Source: JAJBWD01 sp041670885
GTDB lineage: Bacteria; Bacillota; Clostridia; Clostridiales; Clostridiaceae
Assembly: GCA_041670885.1 (NCBI GenBank)
Contig: JBAXYJ010000019.1
Coordinates: forward strand, 1-20,654
Direction of reading: 5' to 3'
Length of the DNA stretch: 20,654 bases
The position numbers were made by a program, and so were the translations under genes. The notes beneath the pieces are model-generated. The model did no database searches. It was not told where the DNA came from and was given only the letters and a program-made list of their open reading frames with translations. Of the stretch, positions 9,942-16,744 are shown in pieces (position 1 is the stretch's first letter; the number at the start of each line of letters is the position of its first letter).

Positions 9942-9967
9942 TTGACATAGAATATATACATTATAAG
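9942..9967 (+). promoter_or_regulatory. Possible gluD promoter
   Basis: TTGACA (9942-9947) is a perfect -35 hexamer, but the best -10-like hexamer, TATAAG (9962-9967), is only 14 bases away. At the usual 16-17 base distance only TAAGAA or AAGAAA is found. The gluD promoter is therefore probably here, but it is either weak and activator-dependent or its exact elements are misread. Confidence 0.4.
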
Positions 9968-9975
9968 AAAGAAGA

Positions 9976-10014
9976 ATTTCATTAACTTGTGAGGAATGAA
10001 ATAATAAATTCATT
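9976..10014 (+). promoter_or_regulatory. Three-copy half-site cluster in the gluD leader (candidate operator)
   Basis: ATTTCATT (9976-9983) and AATGAAAT (9995-10002) are exact reverse complements 11 bases apart. A third copy, AATTCATT (10007-10014), pairs with the middle one with a single mismatch across a 4-base gap. The cluster lies just downstream of the presumed promoter and ends next to the ribosome site AGGAGG (10016-10021). It could be an operator for a dimeric regulator such as the neighbouring RpiR-family protein. It could equally be two alternative hairpins in the leader RNA. Confidence 0.45.
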
Positions 10015-10028
10015 TAGGAGGTAGTTAT

Positions 10029-11294
10029 ATGTCAAAAGAAAATTTAAATCCGTTTGAAAATGCTCAAAGACAAGTAAAGGAAGCTTGCGATAAATTGGGT
10101 ATGGAGCCTGCTGTTTATGAAATACTGAAAGAGCCTCTTCGTGTAATTGAAGTATCAATTCCTGTCAGAATGGATGATGGATCAATCAAAGTATTTAAAG
10201 GATTCAGATCACAGCATAATGATGCTGTTGGCCCAACTAAGGGTGGTATTAGGTTCCATCAAAACGTTTCCATAGAAGAAGTTAAAGCACTATCTATATG
10301 GATGACATTTAAATGTTCTGTAACCGGAATTCCTTACGGAGGAGGAAAAGGCGGAATAATTGTTGACCCTAAAACATTATCTCAGGGTGAATTAGAAAGA
10401 TTAAGCAGAGGATATGTAGATAAAATATATAAGCTGATAGGGGAAAAAGTTGATGTCCCGGCACCGGATGTTAATACAAACGGTCAGATAATGAGCTGGA
10501 TGGTTGATGAATATAACAAACTTACAGGATATAGTGCAGTAGGAACATTTACAGGCAAGCCTTTGGAATTTGGCGGGTCAAAAGGAAGAAATGCGGCAAC
10601 AGGCTTTGGAGTTGCAGTAATTGCAAGGGAAGCTGCTAAAAAAGTTGGAATTGACATGAAGAAAGCCAAGATTGCTGTACAGGGTTTTGGAAATGTAGGT
10701 TCTTTTACAGTTCTAAATTGTGAAAAGCTGGGTGCTAAGGTTACAGCAGTATCAGAATGGTCAACAGAAAAAGGAACCTATGCTATATATAATGAGAACG
10801 GATTAGACGGAAAAGCTCTTGTAGAGTATATGAAAAATAATAAGACGCTGGTTAATTTCCCGGGAGCAAAAGAAATTACATTAAATGAATTCTGGGCATT
10901 AAAAGTTGATATATTAATACCGGCAGCTTTAGAAAATTCAATAACCATGGACAATGTTAATCTGATTAATGCAAAGCTTGTAGTTGAAGCTGCCAACGGC
11001 CCAATAACACCGGAGGCTGATGAAATTTTATTCAATAAGGGAATAACAATAACACCAGACATACTAAGCAATGCAGGCGGAGTTACTGTTTCATATTTTG
11101 AATGGGTTCAAAACTTATACGGCTACTATTGGGGCGAAAAAGAAGTTGAAGACAAAGAAGAAGCAGCAATGGTCAATGCCTTCAATGATATTTGGAAGAT
11201 AAAAGAAGGATATAAAGTTTCAATGAGAAATGCAGCTTATATGCACTCAATAAAGAGAGTTTCAGCTGCTATGAAACTTAGAGGATGGTACTAA
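10029..11294 (+). CDS. gluD: NAD-dependent glutamate dehydrogenase
   Basis: This enzyme oxidatively deaminates L-glutamate to 2-oxoglutarate and ammonium in the cytosol, and is central to amino-acid fermentation in clostridia. At 421 residues, ending AMKLRGWY, it closely resembles clostridial GluD as I recall that sequence. The substrate region has PTKGGIRFH (Lys71), the catalytic lysine in GGGKGG (Lys107), and Asp147 in VPAPDVNTNG. The Rossmann domain shows QGFGNVG (about 218-224). SNAGGVTVSYFEWVQN is the conserved late motif. The NAD preference is inferred from similarity, not read from a diagnostic residue. The start is fixed by AGGAGG at 10016-10021. Two terminators upstream and one downstream make it a single-gene unit. 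Confidence 0.97.
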   Translation: MSKENLNPFENAQRQVKEACDKLGMEPAVYEILKEPLRVIEVSIPVRMDDGSIKVFKGFRSQHNDAVGPTKGGIRFHQNVSIEEVKALSIWMTFKCSVTGIPYGGGKGGIIVDPKTLSQGELERLSRGYVDKIYKLIGEKVDVPAPDVNTNGQIMSWMVDEYNKLTGYSAVGTFTGKPLEFGGSKGRNAATGFGVAVIAREAAKKVGIDMKKAKIAVQGFGNVGSFTVLNCEKLGAKVTAVSEWSTEKGTYAIYNENGLDGKALVEYMKNNKTLVNFPGAKEITLNEFWALKVDILIPAALENSITMDNVNLINAKLVVEAANGPITPEADEILFNKGITITPDILSNAGGVTVSYFEWVQNLYGYYWGEKEVEDKEEAAMVNAFNDIWKIKEGYKVSMRNAAYMHSIKRVSAAMKLRGWY

Positions 11295-11300
11295 AAAAAA

Positions 11301-11331
11301 TGCTGCCACGAAAGTGGCGGCAATTTTTTTT
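11301..11331 (+). terminator. gluD terminator
   Basis: The 9-bp stem TGCTGCCAC (11301-11309) / GTGGCGGCA (11314-11322) contains one G-T pair, a GAAA tetraloop and eight T (11324-11331). A run of A before the stem (11293-11300) could let it work on the opposite strand too. Confidence 0.93.
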
Positions 11332-11408
11332 AGGTGCCACCCAGGTCACATTTCACTTTCTAAAATAGTTTTTTGTTGAAAATGTGAAATGTGACCTGGG
11401 TGGCACCT
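11332..11408. repeat. Perfect 25-bp inverted repeat with 27-base AT-rich loop (REP/MITE-like)
   Basis: The arms at 11332-11356 and 11384-11408 are reverse complements over all 25 bases. They enclose 27 bases (11357-11383) that are mostly A and T. The arms begin AGGTGCCACCCAGG and end, on the right, with CTGGGTGGCACCT. About 14 of 25 arm bases are G or C, far above the surrounding DNA. The left arm starts directly after the T-run of the gluD terminator, and the right arm ends where a -35 element begins. There is no coding capacity. It most resembles a mobile palindrome of the REP or miniature-transposon type; a strong cruciform or RNA hairpin is expected. Confidence 0.85.
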
Positions 11409-11436
11409 TGATTAATTATCATTACTGTATTAAATT
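11408..11436 (+). promoter_or_regulatory. Promoter of the flavoprotein-cmk-ispH/rpsA genes
   Basis: TTGATT (11408-11413), 17 bases, then TAAATT (11431-11436) form a reasonable sigma-A promoter. The first T of the -35 is the last base of the 25-bp inverted repeat, so that element abuts or supplies the promoter edge. Confidence 0.55.
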
Positions 11437-11456
11437 AGTATATAGGCGGTGATAAG

Positions 11457-12674
11457 TTGAATAAGGTTATTGTAATTGGCGGAGGTCCATCAGGTATGAT
11501 GGCAGCGATAGAAGCTTCAAAAACCTCAGAGGTAGTTTTAATAGAAAAAAATGAGAAGCTGGGCAAAAAATTATATATTACAGGAAAGGGAAGATGCAAT
11601 ATTACCTCATCTAAAGATATTAGTGAATTTTTTGATTATATAGTTTCCAATCCATATTTCCTTTATTCCTCACTTTATACATATACTAATAAGGATACCA
11701 TGGAGTATTTTAATAATCATGGAGTTAATTTGAAGGTGGAAAGAGGAGACAGGGTTTTCCCAAAGTCAGATAAATCATCAGATATAATCAGAGCTTTGGA
11801 AAACAATTTAAAAGAAAGTAATGTAGAAATACAGCTTAAAACCAGGGCAGTTTCTTTTAATATAAAAGACGAAAAAATAGAGTCATTAAATACTGATAAA
11901 GGAATAATATATGGAGACAAATTTATTTTATGTACCGGAGGTATATCCTATCCTCAGACCGGCTCCAGCGGTGAAGGTCATAAGATAGCTGAAAAAATTG
12001 GGCATAAGGTAACAAAGCTTACTCCATCTCTGGTTCCCCTGGAAGTTTACGAGGAATATGTAAAAGATCTTCAGGGGCTGTCACTTAAAAATGTTGAATT
12101 TTCACTAATTGATAAGAAAAAGGTAATATATAGAGAAAACGGTGAGATGCTGTTTACTCACTTTGGATTATCAGGTCCTATAGTTATTAAAGGAAGTTCT
12201 TATATTAAGGATGCAAAAGGATTAAAGGGAGTAATTAATCTTAAGCCTGCTCTTTTTGAGGATGAACTGGATAAAAGAATTCAAAGGGATTTTTCCGGTA
12301 ATTTAAATAAGGATTTTAAAAATTCTTTAAATGAGCTGCTTCCTAAAAAGCTGATTCCTGTAATAATAAGATTATCAGAAATTGATGAGAATAAGAAGGT
12401 AAACAGTATTACAAAGGAAGAAAGAAAAAAACTGGTTGATTCTCTTACTAAACTTACATTTAATATTAAAGGTTTCAGGCCTATTGATGAGGCTATAATA
12501 ACTCGTGGAGGAATAGATGTAGATTCTATTGATCCTTCCACCATGAAATCAAAATTAATACCTAATTTGTATTTTGCAGGAGAAATAATAGATGTGGATG
12601 CACTGACAGGAGGATTCAATCTTCAGATAGCACTTTCTACAGGATATCTTTCAGGTATAAAGGCCGGTGAATGA
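11457..12674 (+). CDS. HI0933/BaiN-family NAD(P)/FAD-dependent oxidoreductase
   Basis: This 405-residue flavoprotein has the FAD-binding Rossmann motif IGGGPSGMMA at the extreme N terminus. It also has the family signature GKKLYITGKGRCNIT near residues 35-50 and a C-terminal FAD-contact segment YFAGEIIDVDALTGGFNLQ. The family (YhiN, HI0933, BaiN/RdsA) is widespread, but its physiological substrates are mostly unknown; bile-acid reduction by BaiN is one proposed case and should not be transferred here. It uses a TTG start with GGCGGTGA at 11445-11452, and no in-frame ATG fits better. The next gene follows after 75 bases with no terminator, so read-through into cmk is likely. Confidence 0.9.
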   Translation: MNKVIVIGGGPSGMMAAIEASKTSEVVLIEKNEKLGKKLYITGKGRCNITSSKDISEFFDYIVSNPYFLYSSLYTYTNKDTMEYFNNHGVNLKVERGDRVFPKSDKSSDIIRALENNLKESNVEIQLKTRAVSFNIKDEKIESLNTDKGIIYGDKFILCTGGISYPQTGSSGEGHKIAEKIGHKVTKLTPSLVPLEVYEEYVKDLQGLSLKNVEFSLIDKKKVIYRENGEMLFTHFGLSGPIVIKGSSYIKDAKGLKGVINLKPALFEDELDKRIQRDFSGNLNKDFKNSLNELLPKKLIPVIIRLSEIDENKKVNSITKEERKKLVDSLTKLTFNIKGFRPIDEAIITRGGIDVDSIDPSTMKSKLIPNLYFAGEIIDVDALTGGFNLQIALSTGYLSGIKAGE

Positions 12675-12749
12675 AAAAAAGCTTATTTTTAGTAAAAAAA
12701 AGGATTTTATTTATATTTATAGAATTATATATGAATGGGAGCTGATAAT

Positions 12750-13403
12750 TTGAAATTAAATGTAGCAATTGATGGACCAGCAGGAGCCGGGAAAAGTACA
12801 ATAGCAAAATTGATAGGGAAAAGATATGATCTTATGTATATAAATACAGGCGCCATGTATAGAGCAGTAACTCTTTCTGCACTTAGCTGCGGAATATCCT
12901 TTAATGATGTACCAGGTCTTATAGAAATTATAAAGGGTTTGGAGATGCATTTTGAAAATGATGATCTTTATTTAAACGGGAATAATGTTCAGGAAGAAAT
13001 AACCACTCCATATATAAGCAAAAATGTTTCAGATTATGCTGCAGTTTCAGAGGTTAGAAAAATGATGGTTTCCCTTCAGCAGCAAATGGGACAGAAATAC
13101 AGTGTTATTATGGATGGAAGAGATATAGGGACTGTAGTTTTAAAAGATGCACCAATAAAATTCTTTTTAACAGCCAGCGCGAAAGAAAGAGCTAAAAGAA
13201 GGCACAAAGAATTAATAGATAAAGGAATTAATGTATTGTATGAAGATGTTTTAAATGATATCATAAGAAGAGATGATATTGACTCAAACAGAAAGGCAGA
13301 TCCTCTGAAGATGGCAGATGATGCAATTTTGGTGGATTGTTCTTATCTTTCCATAGAGGAAGTTGTAAATTTACTATCATCATACATAGACAAGGTGATA
13401 TAA
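12750..13403 (+). CDS. cmk: Cytidylate kinase
   Basis: Cmk phosphorylates CMP and dCMP with ATP in pyrimidine nucleotide recycling. The P-loop GPAGAGKST is at residues 9-17 and YINTGAMYRA follows. MDGRDIGTVVL, with the conserved Arg-Asp, is the CMP-binding motif, and a lid region with RAKRRHKEL comes after it. I chose the TTG at 12750 (217 residues, starting KLNVAIDGPAGAGKS after the initiator) because GGGAG at 12738-12742 is 7 bases upstream and the family normally starts right there. In-frame ATG 12735 would add five residues and lacks a ribosome site. The stop overlaps the next ATG in TAATG. Linkage of cmk to an S1 gene is conserved widely in bacteria. Confidence 0.94.
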   Translation: MKLNVAIDGPAGAGKSTIAKLIGKRYDLMYINTGAMYRAVTLSALSCGISFNDVPGLIEIIKGLEMHFENDDLYLNGNNVQEEITTPYISKNVSDYAAVSEVRKMMVSLQQQMGQKYSVIMDGRDIGTVVLKDAPIKFFLTASAKERAKRRHKELIDKGINVLYEDVLNDIIRRDDIDSNRKADPLKMADDAILVDCSYLSIEEVVNLLSSYIDKVI

Positions 13404-15316
13404 TGGAAGTAGTTTTAGCTGGCAAGGCAGGGTTTTGTTTTGGAGTTGAGAGAGCTGTAAATGAAGCTTTGCAGGCAGCCGTCAGGTATAATAAAAAAAT
13501 TTATACTTTAGGTCCTATTATTCATAACAGAGATGTGGTAGAAAAGCTTAAAGAGAAGAATATATTTCCAATTAACATGGAAGATATAGAAAACTTAAAA
13601 CCAGCAGATGTTGTTATAATAAGATCTCATGGAGTTGGAGAGAAAGTATACGATAGCCTTAAAAATAAGGAAATAGAAATTATAGATGCTACTTGTCCAT
13701 TTGTAACTAATATTCATATTAAAGTTAATAAATATTTTAACCAGGGATATGGAATAATAATAGTAGGTGATAAGGATCATCCTGAAGTTATGGGAATTAA
13801 TGGATGGTGCCAGAATACTGCCATAATAACAAAAGACGGTGAGGATTTAACAGAAATCCCGGATAGAATATGCATAGTAGCCCAGACCACAGAGAAAAAA
13901 GATAATTGGGATAAAGTGCTTGCTAAAGTAAGCTGCGGTGAAAGAGATATACTTTCATTCAACACTATATGCACAGCCACCTCTGAAAGACAGAAAGCAG
14001 CATCGGACTTATCTAAAAAAGTTGATGCCATGGTGGTTTTAGGGGGAAAAGACAGTTCAAACTCAAAAAAATTATATAAGATATGCAGTGAAAATTGTAA
14101 AAACACTATTTTTGTTGAAAATTCAGGTGAAATTCCTGATGAAATAATAAAAGATAATAGAATAAATAAAATAGGTGTTACAGCTGGGGCTTCAACACCT
14201 GAATGGATTATTAAGGAGGCAATTACTAAAATGAGCGATGAAAAGGATCTAGAATTTAACGAGCAGCTAGAGTTTATGGAGAAGTTTGACAGAAGGATTG
14301 CCGTTGGTTCAGTAATCAGCGGTAAAATAATATCAATTAATGAAAAAGGGGCGTATTTAAATATCGGATATAAAGCAGATGGACTTCTGCCAGTTGAAGA
14401 AGTTACTTTAGAGCCCAATGAAAAGTTAAGTGATCTGTTCAAAGAAGGAGACTTCATTGAAGTTAAGGTTATCAGCAGAAAAAATGAAGATGGGTATGTA
14501 GTTCTGTCAAAGGTAGAATTAGAAAGACAAGAGGCTTATAACCAGATTAAAGAAGCTTTTGAAAAGAAGGAGCCAATTAAGGTTACGATTAAGGAAGCTG
14601 TTAATGGTGGAGTTATATCCAGCTTCAGAGGAGTCAGGATATTTGTTCCGGCATCTCATATTGAATTATACCACGTAGAAAACTTAAATGAATATGTAGG
14701 AAAAACAGTAGAGGTTCAGATTATTGAGTTTAAAGAAGTTAAGAGAAATACAAAAATAGTTGCTTCAAGAAGATCTCTTCTGCAGAAGGAAAGAGAAAAG
14801 TCTGAAGAAGGAACCTGGGAGAAACTGGAGGAAGGCCAGACAGTTAAAGGAGAAGTTAAGAGAATGACACCATTTGGTGCATTTATTGACGTTGATGGAG
14901 TTGATGGACTTCTTCACGTATCAGAATTATCCTATGGCAGAATTGATAAACCTTCAGACATTCTAAAAATAGGCGAAGTAATAGAAGTTTATGTTTTAAA
15001 TGTGGATAGGGAAAACAAGAAGCTTTCCCTCAGCCTTAAGAAGCTTATTGAGGATCCATGGAAAAATGCATCCGAAAAGTATCCGGTAGATTCAGTAGTT
15101 TTAGGAAAAGTAGTAAGGTTTGCAGATTTCGGAGCTTTTATAGAATTAGAGCCTGGAGTTGATGCTTTAGCTCATATTTCTCAGATAAGCCACAAGAGAA
15201 TAAACAAACCAGGAGATGTTTTAGAGATAGGACAGATGGTTAAAGCCAAGATAATAGATGTTAACATAGAAACTAAAAAGATTGGACTCAGCATAAAGGA
15301 AGTTAACGATTTATAA
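13403..15316 (+). CDS. ispH: Fusion of IspH (HMBPP reductase) and ribosomal protein S1
   Basis: One 637-residue protein joins two housekeeping functions. Residues 1-280 are IspH, the 4Fe-4S enzyme making IPP and DMAPP in the last step of the MEP isoprenoid pathway. Cluster cysteines Cys12 (GFCFGV), Cys98 (DATCPF) and Cys190 (NTICTATSERQ) are present, as are the active-site His41, His76, His126 and Glu128. Residues 302-371, 390-457, 478-547 and 563-632 are four S1 RNA-binding repeats, as in short Firmicute S1 proteins; the third and fourth are the most canonical (FGAFIDV, FGAFIEL). No stop or frameshift separates the halves. The fusion is known in clostridia. The start is ATG 13403 with AGGTGAT at 13393-13399; an upstream extension into cmk is spurious. 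Confidence 0.95.
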   Translation: MEVVLAGKAGFCFGVERAVNEALQAAVRYNKKIYTLGPIIHNRDVVEKLKEKNIFPINMEDIENLKPADVVIIRSHGVGEKVYDSLKNKEIEIIDATCPFVTNIHIKVNKYFNQGYGIIIVGDKDHPEVMGINGWCQNTAIITKDGEDLTEIPDRICIVAQTTEKKDNWDKVLAKVSCGERDILSFNTICTATSERQKAASDLSKKVDAMVVLGGKDSSNSKKLYKICSENCKNTIFVENSGEIPDEIIKDNRINKIGVTAGASTPEWIIKEAITKMSDEKDLEFNEQLEFMEKFDRRIAVGSVISGKIISINEKGAYLNIGYKADGLLPVEEVTLEPNEKLSDLFKEGDFIEVKVISRKNEDGYVVLSKVELERQEAYNQIKEAFEKKEPIKVTIKEAVNGGVISSFRGVRIFVPASHIELYHVENLNEYVGKTVEVQIIEFKEVKRNTKIVASRRSLLQKEREKSEEGTWEKLEEGQTVKGEVKRMTPFGAFIDVDGVDGLLHVSELSYGRIDKPSDILKIGEVIEVYVLNVDRENKKLSLSLKKLIEDPWKNASEKYPVDSVVLGKVVRFADFGAFIELEPGVDALAHISQISHKRINKPGDVLEIGQMVKAKIIDVNIETKKIGLSIKEVNDL

Positions 15317-15329
15317 AATCAGGGTAATT

Positions 15330-15371
15330 AAAAAGAGCGGAAGCAAAATAAAATTTGCTGACGCTCTTTTT
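15330..15371 (+). terminator. Terminator of the cmk-ispH/rpsA unit
   Basis: An outer 10-bp stem (AAAAAGAGCG, 15330-15339; CGCTCTTTTT, 15362-15371) and an inner 6-bp stem (AGCAAA, 15342-15347; TTTGCT, 15354-15359) are separated by GA opposite GA, which can form tandem sheared pairs. Only five T follow on the plus strand. The symmetrical A and T ends allow function in both directions. Confidence 0.82.
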
Positions 15372-15395
15372 GGTTAATTTTATTCACTATAAAAT

Positions 15396-15434
15396 AAAAA
15401 CCGCCGCATTATCATTGATAACACATCGGTTTTT
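15396..15434 (-). terminator. Terminator of the tRNA-Tyr gene (minus strand)
   Basis: On the minus strand AAAAACCG (15434-15427) pairs with CGGTTTTT (15403-15396). An inner TTATC/GATAA hairpin lies inside, followed by T-rich sequence. It starts nine bases beyond the tRNA 3' end. The palindrome could also stop plus-strand readthrough. Confidence 0.75.
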
Positions 15435-15442
15435 GCTCAATA

Positions 15443-15528
15443 TGGTGGAGGAGGATGGATTCGAACCATCGAAATCGATCGATAACAGATTTACAGTCTG
15501 CCCCCTTTGGCCGCTCGGGAACTCCTCC
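15443..15528 (-). tRNA. tRNA-Tyr (anticodon GTA)
   Basis: On the minus strand an 86-base cloverleaf is readable. Acceptor GGAGGAG pairs with CTCCTCC, followed by discriminator A and an encoded CCA. The anticodon stem GCAGA/TCTGT encloses CTGTAAA, giving anticodon GTA. A 14-base extra arm makes it class II, as expected for bacterial tRNA-Tyr. The T arm is GATGG-TTCGAAT-CCATC. It stands alone, in the opposite direction to its neighbours. Confidence 0.97.
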
Positions 15529-15547
15529 TTATTAAGTGACAAGATTG

Positions 15548-15576
15548 ATTATATATTATTTTTGGTATACTGTCAA
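15548..15576 (-). promoter_or_regulatory. Consensus sigma-A promoter of tRNA-Tyr
   Basis: Read on the minus strand: TTGACA (15576-15571), exactly 17 bases, then TATAAT (15553-15548). Both hexamers are perfect matches. Transcription would start near 15541, about 13 bases before the mature 5' end at 15528. Confidence 0.93.
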
Positions 15577-15673
15577 TAAAATTAAAATTAAAAATTAAAG
15601 ACGGATAATTAAAAATATTCTATAAATTATATAAATGAATATATTTTAATAGAGAAATATCAGGGGGTTATCC

Positions 15674-16735
15674 TTGGGAAATACAAGGCTGGTAAAGTAT
15701 ATTAATGAGTTAACATCAAAAGAAAGAAGCCTTTTAATGGATGTTATAAAAAAGTATGATTTTCAGGTATATGATATATTTAAGGCTAGAAGTGCATACA
15801 AACTTATAACTTCAAAAGGAGATTTTTGTCTTAAAAAAATGAAACATGGAGAAAGAAAGATATTAAACGGCAGCATTCTAAATTACTATTTAAGAGAAAA
15901 AGGCTTTACAAATACTGCATATTATATAAAAACTAAAAATGGAATGACCTACATTAAAACGAAAAAGTTTCTTTTTTATGTAACTACCTGGATTGATGGA
16001 AATGAATGCATAATGGACAGCATTGAAGAAGTAATTAATTGCACTAATCTTCTTGCAAAATTTCATTTGGCAGCTAGAAATATAGAAAACAAAAAATTAA
16101 AGTTTAATGGGAAATTTTATAATTCAGTTATATTATTAAATAATTATATTAATGATTTTTCTAAGTATGATGTAATAATATGTGAAATGAAATTAAAAAG
16201 TCAATTTGATAAAATTTATCAGCAGAACCTGGATTATTACAGAAATAGGGGCTTAAAGGCACTGGATTTGTTGAAAAAAGTTGGTTACAGTAAGCTTTTT
16301 GAGGAGGCAAAAAAAAATAAAACCATATGCCATAATTCCTTCTATTATCAAAATATAATGAAGGAAGGTGTAAAATATTATATAATAGATTTAGACAGTA
16401 TTATGATAGATGTACAGGTAGTTGATTTAGCAAAGTTTATAAGAAGACTTATGTATAAAAAAGAATTTGAATGGGATTTTAACTACGCAAAATCAATACT
16501 GGAATCATATTCCTCAATTAAAAAAATATCAATAGATGAGATGAACTTAATATTAGCGTATATTACCTTTCCCCATAAGTTTTGGAAGATAGGTAAAAAA
16601 AGATATTTGAAGAAAAAAACTTTTAGTGAAGGTAAATTTAATCATAAACTTTACAGAATTATAAAATATAAAGATAAAGAAGAAAAATTTATTGAAGATT
16701 TTGTGAATTTTATTAATGATTATAATAAGGGATGA
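15674..16735 (+). CDS. CotS-family spore coat protein (kinase-fold)
   Basis: This is a 353-residue protein of the CotS/CotI/YutH group, which have an aminoglycoside-phosphotransferase/choline-kinase fold and are deposited on the spore coat. The N lobe contains a beta-strand Lys pair (FCLKKMKHGE, 51-60). The C lobe has the catalytic-loop region at 219-227 (CHNSFYYQN) and the metal-binding-like IIDLDSIMID at 237-246, followed by the family signature DVQVVDLAKFIRRL. The expected Asp two residues after the loop His is Ser222, so phosphotransfer may be impaired. TTG start with AGGGGG at 15662-15667; no ATG fits. The next gene is 9 bases downstream. The 97 bases before the start are AT-rich with no promoter I can name, including no clear sigma-K box. 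Confidence 0.85.
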   Translation: MGNTRLVKYINELTSKERSLLMDVIKKYDFQVYDIFKARSAYKLITSKGDFCLKKMKHGERKILNGSILNYYLREKGFTNTAYYIKTKNGMTYIKTKKFLFYVTTWIDGNECIMDSIEEVINCTNLLAKFHLAARNIENKKLKFNGKFYNSVILLNNYINDFSKYDVIICEMKLKSQFDKIYQQNLDYYRNRGLKALDLLKKVGYSKLFEEAKKNKTICHNSFYYQNIMKEGVKYYIIDLDSIMIDVQVVDLAKFIRRLMYKKEFEWDFNYAKSILESYSSIKKISIDEMNLILAYITFPHKFWKIGKKRYLKKKTFSEGKFNHKLYRIIKYKDKEEKFIEDFVNFINDYNKG

Positions 16736-16744
16736 AAATTAATT

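Noticed and set aside
9971..10021. Possible CodY box or riboswitch before gluD
   Set aside because: No adequate match to the CodY palindrome AATTTTCNGAAAATT, and the leader is too short and lacks a recognisable aptamer.
12675..12749. Terminator between the flavoprotein gene and cmk
   Set aside because: The A-run/T-run around AGCTTA makes only a weak A-T stem; it is unlikely to stop transcription.
13337..13402. 22-codon N-terminal extension of IspH-S1 from an upstream start
   Set aside because: It lies in another frame of cmk; IspH homologues begin at MEVVLAGKAGFCFGV, and the ribosome site at 13393-13399 fits ATG 13403.
13777..14457. 226-codon minus-strand frame inside ispH-rpsA
   Set aside because: It lies wholly antisense to a strongly conserved coding sequence, is Ser/Ile/Leu-rich as expected of a shadow frame, and shows no family motif.
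15355..15579. 74-codon plus-strand reading frame containing DGFEPSKSIDNRFTVCP
   Set aside because: It is the antisense of the tRNA-Tyr gene plus its terminator and promoter. This peptide is a known type of false prediction opposite class II tRNAs, and it has no ribosome site.
15579..15660. Repeated ATTAAAA-type runs before the coat gene, considered as a CRISPR-like or iteron array
   Set aside because: The units are irregular, short and low-complexity, with no constant spacing; ordinary AT-rich intergenic sequence explains them.
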